DNA of 64,000 nt from assembly GCA_019188255.1 (NCBI GenBank), contig JAETXT010000011.1, positions 1,922,001 to 1,986,000 of the forward strand. Direction: 5' to 3'. The stretch's first letter is position 1. The number at the start of each line of letters is the position of its first letter. The stretch comes from Verticillium longisporum (taxonomy: Eukaryota > Ascomycota > Sordariomycetes > Glomerellales > Plectosphaerellaceae). Shown piece by piece: positions 51,680 through 62,759 of the stretch. The notes beneath the pieces were generated by a model. It did no database searches. It saw nothing but the letters and a program-made list of their open reading frames with translations, and had not been told where the DNA came from. The translations under genes and the position numbers were made by a program.

Positions 51680-52204
51680 GATGCATGGGTCCGTTCTTTC
51701 GGCGAAGGAACTGGTTTGGATGTTTGATCGGCTATGGAAGGGGGATAGTGGGAATGGCAACAAGCCTGATGACGTCCCGAATCTGACACACTAAACACCT
51801 GCCTAATCCAAGGTGGAAGGTCGGGGCATCCGCCCCTTCTAGGCTACAAGTTGCACGTAAGGAAGGAACACAAGCGTTTGGATCGGCTTGACCAAGATCT
51901 TATACCGATGCCTAATTCTAAGAATCCCGGGACGCCCCGCACATCCGATCCTTCGTGAGTCATTCGCCGGACCTGCCCCTCTTCAGTAGCACCTTCCCGG
52001 CCCCCGCTCCGTCCAAACCTCCATGTCCTCATCAAGAGCCCCGTTCTGTTGGAGCCTTAAGCTTGTCTCAAGACCCCGGCCCTTTTGAAAAGGCACCCTC
52101 CTATCGCAAGTTGCGCTTCTTGATACCCTTTAGGCCTCCTCTTCGCAATCGCGACACGGACTCCTCTCCTCATACAGGGTGACATCATCACACCCACCGC
52201 CAAC
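51680..52204. other. Intergenic between DJ-1 and GNAT genes
   Basis: Same-strand spacer of 0.5 kb that contains the DJ-1 3' end and the acetyltransferase promoter and leader. No additional feature recognised. Confidence 0.6.
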
Positions 52205-52911
52205 ATGCCGCTCGAGCTGCGCCGCGTTGAGGCTTCAGAACACGACATTCTCGAGCGCTGCATCGTCGTCGAGACGGCCGCCTTTTACTCTAGCCACATC
52301 AAACCCATCGTCTACCCAGGTCCCTTCCCGCCCGACGCCGACGAGCGCCGCGTGGCCGAGCTTTCGGAGACGCTTTCCAAGGAGCCGAACATCCACTTCA
52401 TCGCCGTGGCGGACACGGAGATTGAGGGCCCGGACGCCATCATCGCCTGGGGAAAATGGATGGTCTACGCCGAGGGCATGCCCCCGCCCAAGGAGAGAAC
52501 GTTCTTGCCAGGCATGAATTTCGAGGCTGCAAAGCTGATGTACGGAGGGATTGACAGTCTGAGGAAGAACGTCGAGGGTCTGAAATGCATTTGTGAGTAG
52601 TGTCTTGACCCAGGATTGCGTGATCGGCCAACGACGGAAACGCGTGCTGATTTCCCGCGATAGATTTGCACGTCCTGGTGACGGACCCCGAGCATCAAGG
52701 CCGCGGCGCTGGGAAGTTGCTGATGCAATGGGGCGCTGACGAGGCGGATCGCCTTGGACTGGCGACGTTCCTCGAGTCTTCGGAAGCGGGACACGTGCTG
52801 TATCCCAAGTTTGGGTTCCAGGATGTCGAGCCGCTCGTGGTAAGCCTTGCGCAGTTTGGGCTCGAGAGGCCTTATCGAGCGTGGGGCATGGTGAGGCCAG
52901 CGAAGGAGTGA
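52205..52911 (+). CDS. GNAT-family N-acetyltransferase
   Basis: Acetyl-CoA-dependent acyltransferase of the GNAT fold, 211 residues. The start MPLELRRVEASEHDI leads into the first strand and helix. The acetyl-CoA binding motif A reads VTDPEHQGRGAGKLLMQWG (Q/R-x-x-G-x-G/A), and motif B ends with GHVLYPKFGFQDVE, the usual Y-x-K-x-G-F element. One intron at 52593-52663 splits the strand just before motif A. The acceptor substrate is unknown. It belongs to the group of small fungal GNAT proteins often found near secondary-metabolism or stress genes, but nothing here shows such a link. Confidence 0.9.
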
Positions 52912-53582
52912 AGGTTCATGTCAGAGATGGGCAATGAATCAGTCTGTTTTGATAGAGTCAAAATGTTATGCACCCAAACACGACGTTCTTGTTTTGCCAT
53001 CAGTGAATACCAGCCTCCATTTCCTAGTAGGTAAGTCGGTGCATCAGCAGCTTGAGAGATCACTGCACCTTTTTCAATGCCTAAAACAATTTCGAGATGA
53101 ATAAATGTAAATAGCAGAAGAATTGATGAACGTGTCCGGCTCTGGATAATTTTGAACACATATAGCATGCTGAACTTGGAACATCAAGTCGAGAATAGAT
53201 GATGGCGCCCCAAGCCCAATCACCAGCCATACAAATTCAATGCACTAATAGCAGACAGTACCTCCTTCAAATAAGAATTCCGACTGAGAACCGTGAGAAA
53301 GCCGGAATGAATGGGCAAGAGGCAGCACAATGTTTGACATGACCACCATAATCCAAAGCAATGACAGTCATGGTGAGGTGAGCTTCACATTGTAGCCCCT
53401 AATGGTCCGTGCATCTCGCTATCGATAGTGCCTGGGGCTGCTGGTCTTGCTGCCGGAGCTCTGGTCCCCTAAGCCCGACCAAGCTCTCTCCTCCCATTCC
53501 CCGTCATCATCGACGTCGATGGCCCAATTCTTTGGGGCCGGAGACACCTTGTTCGCAAACTACCCTCACCCAACCTGACAAC
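52912..53582. other. Intergenic upstream of ddb1
   Basis: 0.67 kb spacer without a supported gene. The right end is the ddb1 leader. Confidence 0.6.
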
Positions 53583-56500
53583 ATGTCGTACATTGTCCCC
53601 ATTCACCGGCCTAGCAGCATTCGCCTGGCTATTTCAAGCCGCCTGTGGCCAGACGAGGATGTGCTGGTTACTGCGTGCGTTGCGCCCCTCCTACACCCCT
53701 CCCTCTCCTCAGCTTTAGCTACTAACCGCCAGCGACAACAAGATCAATCGGCTTGAGATCTCACGCCCCACCTCAGAAGGCTTGACTCTGTTGAGCTCAT
53801 CCGTCGTTTGCGGCACCATCACCCTCCTACAAACCCTCCGACCCAAAGCATCCGAGACCGACATTCTCTTCGTCGGTACCGACCTCTTCCAATACTTCAC
53901 TGCGCGATGGGACCCCACACAGGGCAAGCTCGTCACAGAGCAGGTCATCCAGGACATTGCAGAGCCGCACATGCGCGAGGCCCAGAGCCAGGACAAGTGC
54001 CTCGTCGATCCCGCGGGCAGGTTCGTCGCCATGCACCTGTGGGAGGGCGTCATGAATATCATGCAACTGGGCACGCGCAAGGGCGCGAACTTGAGGCTTG
54101 ATAAGGACTGGGCTCAGGTTCGCCTCTCCGAATTGTTCATGAAGGCAAGCACCTTCGTGCCCACGGAGACGGGACATCCGACCATCGCCTTTCTCTACCA
54201 GAATTCCATCGATAGGGAGGATGCGCATCTGGCCGTCTACAGGCTCATGGAGGACGGGAACACCAACGTTTCCAAGTTTGACCCTTTGAAGAACAGGGAG
54301 CTCGAGCTCGAGATTCCCGACCCGTTCGCCAGAACACTCATCCCAGTGTCGATAGTCGAATCGGACGTGAAGCGCTACCATCGGCGCGACACAACAAATG
54401 CCAGTGCGCAGCTTGGAGGATTGATTGTCGCTGGTGAGACAATGCTTATCTATGTTGATACCCTGACGAAGGTCAAGATTAGCAAGGCACTCGACGAACC
54501 CAGGATATTCGTTTCGTGGGCCAAGTACGATGTTACACGATACCTTCTCGCCGACGACTACGGAAACCTACACCTGCTGACGCTTGAGGTTGACGGCGTC
54601 ATCGTGACTGGACTGTCGCTCAAGACGATTGGAAAGACATCACGAGCTTCATGTCTAGTCTATATGGGCAGCGAGATTCTGTTTCTGGGATCACATCATG
54701 GAGATTCCCAGCTCTTCACGCTTGACCTGTGCGCTCAGACAATACGGCTGATCCAAACAATACCAAACATCGCCCCAATCCTCGACTTCTCCATTATGGA
54801 CCTGGGCAACGCCGGCGACAGTGGGGTTGGAAACGCTTTCTCGTCTGGACAGGCCCGCATCGTGGCGGGCTGCGGTGTGCACCATAACGGCAGCCTAAGG
54901 AGCATCCGAAGCAGCGTCGGCTTGGAGGATATTGGAATATTAGACGACATACATGATGTCCGTGGTCTATTCTCGCTCAAGTCATATGGATCTGAAAAAG
55001 TTGACACGCTTGTCGTCTCGTTCATAACAGAGACGAGGGTCTTCAAATTTGATGCCGACGGCGGCGTTGAAGAGCTAGCGGACTTCCAGGGTCTCACACT
55101 TGACCAGGCAACTTTGTTCGCAGCCTCATTATCCAACGGCCACACGCTGCAAATTACGGCTTCCTCCGCGCTTCTTCTAGACTCGGAAAGCGGTGTTACG
55201 ATAAATTCGTGGACGTCATCCAACGGAGGAAGTATCGTCAATGCTTCTGTCAACGAGAAGTATGCGCTCTTATCTGTCGGCGGAAGCACCCTTGTGTCCT
55301 TGAATCTGACTCAAAATTTTGATGTACGAGAGCAAGCACTGGGCAACGGTATCGGGGGTGACGGCAGCCAGATTTCGTGCATCCATGCATCGCGAGACTT
55401 CCCTGATATTGGCGCTATTGGCTTTTGGTCGACAGGCTCCGTGTCGGTCATCAACCTCGGAACACTGCAAGCACTGCATGGCGAAAGCATCAAACAGAAC
55501 GACGACAACGTCTCTGTTCCCAGGGATCTCGCTTTTGTCCAGCTGCACCCGCCTCAGCTCGCAGGCCCCACGCTATTCGTTTCTCTCGAGGACGGCCAAG
55601 TGGTTTCAATCAACGTCTCAAAAGATGATTACTCTCTCACGGCGAGGAAAAGTGTCACGTTGGGGAGCAGGGAGGCAGGCTTGCATGTGCTGCCGCGACC
55701 GGGTGCCCCTGGTCAGAGCAATGTGTTTGCCACGACTGAACATTCGAGTCTCATTTACAGCTCTGAGGGTCGCATCATCTACTCTGCTGCCACCGCCGAG
55801 GACGTGACTTACATTGCGCCTTTTGATTCTGAGGGATTTCCCGATGCCATCTTTTTAGCTACTGACAAGAATGTTCGTATCGCCAATGTGGATACCGAAC
55901 GCCGGACTCACGTCAACCCCCTTCATATCGGTGAGACTGTGCGGCGGGTGGCTTACTCTCCGGCATTGAAGGCATTCGGTATCGGCACCATCCGAAAGGA
56001 GCTTCTGCACGATGAAGAGGTTGTCTCAAGTGCCTTTCAGCTCGTGGACGAGATCGTGCTCGGCAAGGTCGGCAGGCCCTTTGCCCTTGGCGGAGAAGCC
56101 TCGGTGGAGCTGGTTGAGGCTGTGATCCGAGCCGAACTCGACGACAGTACAGGGCAGCCCGCCGAGAGATTCATTCTTGGCACAAGCTATCTCGCAGACC
56201 CTGACGTCAACGACAGTGGCGATGTCAAGGGTCGGATCTTGGTGCTTGGTGTAGACTCTGACAAGAACCCGTACCTCATCATCAACCACGAACTGAAGGG
56301 TGCTTGCCGATGCCTGGGGGTGATGGGAGACAAGCTCGTGGCGGGCTTGAGCAAGACGGTGGTAGTCTACGACTACATCGAGGATTCGACGACATCAGGA
56401 AAGCTTGAGAAGCTGACGACATTCCGGCCCTCGACGTTTCCCGTTGATCTCGACATATCCGGCAACATGATTGGAGTGGCTGATTTAATGCAGTCCATGA

Positions 56501-57187
56501 CCCTGGTCGAATTTGTACCAGCAAAAGACGGCCGCAAGGCCAAACTGATAGAGAGAGCGCGACACTTTGAATACATCTGGGCCACAGCAGTGTGCAGCTT
56601 GGGCGAGGAATCCTGGCTAGAGGCAGACGCGCAGGGAAATCTCATGATTTTGGAACGTCAGCCGGACGCGCCAACTGAGCATGATCAGAAGCAAATGCGC
56701 ACAACGAGCGAGATGCACCTGGGCGAGCAGGTTAATAAGATCCGCCCGCTTCAGATTACGGCGACAGAGAGCGACATTATTGTCCCAAAGGCCTTCCTCG
56801 CGACGGTAAGCAAACCTTTCGGCGACAATTAATTAAACTTCAACCGCTAATGAACGCACACAGGTCGACGGTTCTCTCTATGTCCTTGCCAATATCAGTG
56901 CTGAGTACCAGAGCATCCTGCTACCCTTCCAAGAACGACTGGCCGGGATCGTGCGCTACCTCGGCCAAGCCGCACCAGAAGATAACGAGGGGCCCTCGTT
57001 TAGCCAGTGGCGGGGCTTCAGAAACGCAAAGAGGATGGCGGGAGCACCGTTCAGATTTGTGGACGGAGAGCTGATTGAGCGGTTCTTGGACTTGGATGAA
57101 CTTAGACAAGAAGCTGTTGTGGAGGGATTGGGACCCTCTGTTGAAGCGATGCGGAATATGGTTGAAGAGCTCAGAAGGATGCATTAG
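53583..57187 (+). CDS. ddb1: DNA damage-binding protein 1 (DDB1), CUL4 adaptor
   Basis: Triple beta-propeller adaptor of CUL4 ubiquitin ligases, used in UV-damage recognition. In Neurospora the orthologue is also needed for heterochromatin formation and DNA methylation as part of the DIM-5 complex. It starts MSYIVPIHRPSSIRLA at 53583. Typical blocks are DILFVGTD, FQYFTARWDPTQGKLV, DPAGRFVAMHLWEG and PTIAFLYQ, with a C-terminal CPSF_A-type propeller (KGRILVLGVD, FRPSTFPVDLDISGNMIGVAD, SWLEADAQGNL) and helical tail (GELIERFLDL). Introns are at 53675-53732 and 56806-56863. The spliced length is 3489 nt, 1162 residues plus stop, close to the usual 1140. No frame break. Confidence 0.95.
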
Positions 57188-57575
57188 CTGACGATTGTAT
57201 GATAATAAAGACACAACCTACCTGGTGGACGCACGTACACACGAGGCTGTTTGGTGAAGCATGTATGCAAGTATCGAATGCACACGCTCCTTTTGGAGAA
57301 AGGCTATGCCTATAGCGCTGACATATGCAAGTTGTAGAGAGATGTTATAGACGGGTCCCCGGAAACGCCCGGGTATCAGGCCATGGCACGCCCAATCACA
57401 AGCCGTCAATTTCATAGGCTGTGCCTCAGGCATGCAAAGAAAGCTTCGGCAATCCTCAAACCACCATCATCACGAACCACCTCTAGGAAAAAAAGAGCGC
57501 TTCCGCCCTTGAATCTGCCCATCAACCTCCACTCCACCCCCCGACAACCCCCCCAATTGACCTCGAACCGTCACG
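57188..57575. other. Intergenic between ddb1 and rip1
   Basis: Same-strand spacer of 388 bp. The segment before 57576 is rich in C and A and forms the rip1 leader. No other feature seen. Confidence 0.6.
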
Positions 57576-58563
57576 ATGGCGCCCCTCGCAAACGCTTCCC
57601 GCACCTGCCTGCGCCAGCTCTCGCGGTCCGCGGCGGCTCCCACCCGGGCGCTGAGCACGACGGCCGCCCGCGCCGACTACACCCCCACAGCTACTCGAGC
57701 CCCTTCAAGGGTGCGCAGAAGGGCGATGAGATTCCCGACTTCTCCAAGTACATGAGCAAGGGCAGCAGCGCCAAGAACCACCTTTTCTCCTACTTCATGG
57801 TCGGCACCATGGGCGCGATCACGGCCGCGGGTGCCAAGTCTACCGTTCAGGGTACGTCACCACGAGCCGAGGCAATGGGCAAGAGACGAACATGATGCCA
57901 TTGGGCATCAGGACTGGCAAGAGGAGAATCATGTGACGGAGTTTTATGGGGGGTTTGATGGCTGGATCAAGTTCAATTGCTGACGGCGATGCAGAGTTCC
58001 TCGTCAACATGTCCGCCTCCGCCGACGTTTTGGCCATGGCCAAGGTCGAGGTCGACCTCAGCGCCATTCCTGAGGGCAAGAACGTGCGTTCCACCACCCG
58101 TCCCAGATTTGTCGAAGAGCAAACATCGCTGACTTGCAGCAAAACAGGTCGTCATCAAGTGGCGCGGAAAGCCCGTCTTCGTTCGCCACCGTACCCAGGC
58201 CGAGATTGACGAGGCCAACAAGATCAACGTTGCCTCTCTACGTGACCCCCAGAACGACAGCGACCGTGTCAAGCAGCCCGAGTGGCTCGTCATGCTTGGT
58301 ATGTCGTCCCCTCCCGGCGATACCGCATTCTCATCTCGTGCTCCTCCCGTGAGCGCGCCTCACTGACTTTTTCTCTTCCAGGTGTCTGCACCCACCTGGG
58401 TTGTGTCCCCATCGGCGAGGCCGGTGACTACGGCGGTTGGTTCTGCCCCTGCCACGGTTCCCACTACGACATCTCGGGCCGTATCCGCAAGGGCCCTGCC
58501 CCTCTCAACCTCGAGGTCCCCGAATACGACTTCCCCGAGGAGGGCAAGCTTGTCATCGGTTAA
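57576..58563 (+). CDS. rip1: Rieske iron-sulfur protein of cytochrome bc1 (complex III), one base missing
   Basis: This 2Fe-2S subunit of ubiquinol-cytochrome c reductase lies in the mitochondrial inner membrane. [20 protein letters not shown] is an Arg-rich mitochondrial presequence. A single membrane anchor follows ([17 protein letters not shown]), then the Rieske domain with both cluster boxes, CTHLGC and CPCHGSHYD. Introns are at 57852-57994, 58084-58147 and 58299-58381. The spliced length of 698 nt is one base short of a multiple of three. The frame is lost at the C run 57682-57686 between RADYTP and [19 protein letters not shown]. One added C gives 232 residues, the normal size. An essential single-copy gene broken only at a C run suggests an assembly error. 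Confidence 0.94.
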
Positions 58564-60740
58564 AGCGAGATTTGCTAGCTTGAAAGGGGGAAGCGGCAGC
58601 GGCGACGTCCTTTTGTACGAATATCCTCGGAGAAACGGCGGACGAAGACGGAAAACACATACACAACGACGTATAGATTCTTTTCGATCATCTGCCGGCG
58701 GCGCGGGAATCAGCGGTGGAAAGCAACGAGAAGGAAGGGAGAGGATGAGGGGGAGACTGCGTTTTTCCTAGACAATGGCCCGGGCATGCGCTTTGCCATG
58801 TTGTATAATCAGTCGAGCGTCCGGGAACAATGAGAGCCTCGAAACACCACCTTTTGTTTGCGGTCCTTGGAGGCGTGAGTTTTGTTGGGCGAGGTATTGA
58901 CTCAGGGTTCAGGATCTGCGATACAGCCGCGATGACGACCACGCACTTGGCAGTCGCCGACGACATTTTCTTCCAAGGCCTCGAGTGGCATCTCAGACTT
59001 GGACAATCAGCAAATCTCGCCACATTTTGCCACAAGATTCTCAGCTGCCATCAACTGCGTCGATGAGAAACAGATGCAGATCCGTGCCGAAGACTTTCAA
59101 CCTTTCTCGATGACGAATGTACACCCAGGGAACCTGAACGAAATTGACCCAGTAAATGGCACAGGCATCTTTTGTCCCAACATCGCATAATGGACATGCT
59201 CATGAAAGCATTGGCCATGAGGATGCTACAGTCAACACCATGCAACTACGAATACGTTCTCGAATTGGAGCCTTCGCTTTGGCACTTCTACCTCCCCAAC
59301 GCGGACGCATAGGATTTCCAGCATTTACTGTCGTGACGCTGATATTCAAGCCATAAAACTTATCTGGACGCATTCCTCCCCATTTCCAAGCGCACACGAG
59401 ACGCGGGCTGCTCATCGACTTGGCTCATGGTTCAGATGAATGTAGAGTCATATCTGACCCGTGGTCCCGGAGCCTTGGGCTAGAACTCAGTAATGCATCA
59501 TGCTAATAGCCAGACCAAGTGATCGGACCGATCTCTCCGCAAAAGTGCCCATCCACAAGCAATCCAGATCTGGTTGATATCGAATCAAACAGGTTTCGCA
59601 TCGACTCCCCCTGGCCGCAAAAGAAGATCATGACGAAGGGGCAACGGCCGAATCTTCCAGCCAGAGCTGCAATAACCCATAACCGTGCATCATCCAATGC
59701 TAGGCGCGTTGGAGGACGGCCGTTGGAACATCACAGCGCTCGGCCGGGGGACCCTTGTCTTGTCAGGGGCCACACTACGTCTGAGAGCCAATCGCCAGTG
59801 TTCCTGCGTTTGAGACGTTTGACGCGACAGGTGGTGTCTGATTTTCCTCTTGATCGCCATTGACTCTTTTCTTGACATTTGTGCCCAGTAAGCCGTGACG
59901 AGGGCGAGCCATGCTTGCTACCTGTCAGATCTATTTCGATGGATCTGAAGTAGATTGCTGTGCAAAGAGAGTTTTGATGTGCAGCTGTTTTTGACTGGCG
60001 GATCGCTTGGTTGTAACCCAGTTGTACTCCATTTCACTGCCATTTTACTTCGTCTTCACGATGTCTTCAATTTCGCCGCAAGACCAAGAAATATATGGAT
60101 TATTGATGCTTGGACAAATCTACGCCTCTGGCATTTCTACAAAGATCCACCAATAATGAATATCTGGTCCACGGCCTGGCTGGCAGCCTATACGAACCGA
60201 GCGGTGTAGTCTCAGCCAAGAGTTTTCATTCTGAATATGGTAGCATTTTACAGAGCTCCTGACGGGGCCAGCCCGCTCTCGGATCTTGTCGCTACCGAAG
60301 TATCCTCCCAAGGCTCATCTCAAACAACTTCGTTCGGCCTCTCCCCCCCGGTATGTTGATGATCAGCCTCTTGTTGTCCCTAATGGATGCTTTAGACTCC
60401 TTCAACCGAGCTGGGCGGGGGATGAGATGAGACGGAGGCCAAGCGCTCTACCAGGTGGTTTTCTGTCATCCCATCTCTGGTGGCCGTTGATGCCCATATA
60501 AGACGATCTCATCCGCGCCAGGTATGAGGTGGGATTTTGGACTCATCAGCTCAATACAGTCTCCTTCTGACCTATTCTTTCTTTCTACGGTTCTGTGAGC
60601 CTCCTTTGTTTCTCTTCTCTTCGTCCTGCGATCATCATTCATTCCAATCCGCTGGGCCGGCCCTTCTTTATTTGTCTACATCGTTTGACAGTCCGTTATT
60701 CAACACCGAAACTCATAGTCCAACTTTCCAAAACGTCATC
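58564..60740. other. Intergenic region of about 2.2 kb
   Basis: No gene supported on either strand. The final 250 bp contain CATATAAGA at about 60494, a candidate TATA box, and CT-rich leader sequence before the secreted-protein start at 60741. AT content rises mildly between 59900 and 60200 without repeat structure. Confidence 0.5.
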
Positions 60741-62328
60741 ATGAAGTGCCACCACACCGCCATCCTGGCCGCCCTTGCTGGGCTCACTGCCGCTGAGGTT
60801 CCCCAGGAACACTCGCACGAGAAGTACCTCATCGCCGTCAACGAGCTCCTCCAGCTCAACAATCCCTTCAACATTGCCGACTCCGTCTTTGGCTTCCTCG
60901 GCGCTGCCGCTGCCGCCGATGGCGCCGGTGACGTGACCAACACCGACTGTCTGCAGCAGATCACCGCCGACTCGGCGTTCACGGGCGCCAAGACTGCCGG
61001 CGACATCGACGGCATGGCTAACGCCCTCATCTTCCGCGCCCTCGAGCGCAACAGTCTCTCCGTGGGCGAGCGCAGCGCTCTCTGCAACGAGCCGGCTGAA
61101 AACCCTGAGATCGCCGCCATCTCGCAGCACCAGGATCCCGCGTCCGAGGGCGCCGCCGAAGAGAACAAGGCCATCACTCTGGCTCTGGCGCAGCAGCTTG
61201 CACTTATCGGAGCTGATCCCCAGCTTGCGCTCGAGTCAGGAACATTCCCCCCTGGCGAGGTGAGTGCCAACACAACGACGTGTTTCGGGAAAATTGACTG
61301 ACATCGTTGTAGATCGGTGACCCCACCGCCGCTGGCTTTACTTGCAACGACGCGACTGACCCCGTCGGCTGCATATTTACTGAGAACCTCCTCGTGCCCG
61401 ACGCGACCCCTGAGGAGATCGACGCTGCCGTTGCCGAAGTCCTTGCAGAGGGCGATGCCGCTGGCATTGCTGACGGTGGCGTGAACGAGGCCCTCGTTCC
61501 CAGTGAGTACCCATAAGTTGATTGAGCGATGTAAATTCGTACTGATGTGTCGTAGTCTGCGAAGCCATCGGAGCTGGTGCCGGTGCCGGTGCTGACGCCG
61601 GCGTCGTCGCCCCTCCCGCCAACGGGACCGCCGCCGCCGATCCAGCCGCCTCTGAAGCCGTCGCGACCCCTGCCGAAGAAGAGGAAGCCGCCGCCGGCGA
61701 CGAGGCCGCCACCGCAACAGATAACAACATCCAGACCTTCACCGGCACCCTCGGCGGCGCCGCGCCAGCCATCGTCTCCTCCGCCGCCAACGCCGACCGC
61801 CCCTTCTCCGTCGGCGACGTGACCTTCACGACCGACAACGCAGCCCTCTCGCGCTCCTGCGCCGTCCAGAACAACGCCTGTTTCAACGCCGCCAACGCGG
61901 GCCAGCTCGCCGAGGGCACGGCCGCCTGCTCGGCCCAGGAGGACGACTGTCTCGCCGCGGCCCGCCTGCGCAAGGTCCGCCGCAACGCGCGTGCCGTCAC
62001 CCGCGGCGCCGACGGCCGCATGCGCTTCGCCCGCGCCGCGCGCCTCGTTCGTCGCCAGAACGACTTTGGCTCGTGCGCCGACCCGAGCATCCAGTTTGCC
62101 GAGGGCCTCGACGGCCGGGCGGAGGCGAGCTTTGGGCCGGCGGGCGACTTTGACCACGGCAGCGCCAACAATGTCGACATCATCACAAGCTTCATCTGTG
62201 GACAGCTGGGCTCACGGTGCGGCGCCGGCGAGGCCACCGTCGCTGCTTGCGAAGATGGTGCTGCTGCTGCGAGTGGGTTGGAGGGAGAACAGGCTGCTCA
62301 GGCTTTCAACTCTGCGCTCGGACTGTAA
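60741..62328 (+). CDS. Secreted alanine-rich protein with a Cys-containing C-terminal domain
   Basis: 493-residue predicted secreted protein. MKCHHTAILAALAGLTAAEV is a signal peptide, and an in-frame ATG at 60537 is rejected because it would mask it. The N-terminal half is Ala/Glu-rich and helical. A low-complexity spacer (AAPANGT/ASEAVATPAEEEE-like, around residues 260-290) follows, then a Cys-bearing segment (SRSCAVQNNACFNAAN, CSAQEDDC). A basic stretch KVRRNARAVTR...LVRRQNDFG with dibasic Kex2-type sites comes next, and a conserved C-terminal part (CADPSIQFAEGLDGR, NNVDIITSFICGQLG). Introns are at 61260-61312 and 61503-61555, and the coding length is 1482 nt. I have seen this C-terminal pattern in filamentous ascomycete cell-surface proteins of unknown role. 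No transmembrane or GPI signal is obvious. Confidence 0.85.
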
Positions 62329-62759
62329 GGTGGAAAGTTCGCGGGCCATTTCTGCAATGGAGAAGTGTAGTGATATGAGGGAAAGAAGAAATAGTCTGAA
62401 GAGACCTGTTTTGAGCTCGATCGGGTTTGCTGCAACGATTGCAACGTGACATGTTGTGCCTTTGTGCAATTCGACCTCGAGGTGATAGTTTTACGATGGG
62501 CACGTGTCTTTCACTCGTGGCAAAGCATATGGAACGGATTTTTCTTCCTGTATGAACTCTAACAACACCTCTTGACATGTCTTCTTCTTTCACCCGCCCT
62601 CAGCCAGAGGATGAACAAATTCCGCCATCGTGGTCTCATAATCCGAGTCATGCCGCATTTGATGGATATCCCCGGAACTCCCAAACATCCCCTGTGTACC
62701 AGAAACAACCTCATGTCCCCGCTCTCACCAACGTCACCCGCATTGCCATCGTCGCACAC
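62329..62759. other. Convergent intergenic region
   Basis: Contains the 3' ends of the secreted-protein gene (plus) and the prolyl-tRNA synthetase gene (minus). Nothing else recognised. Confidence 0.6.
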
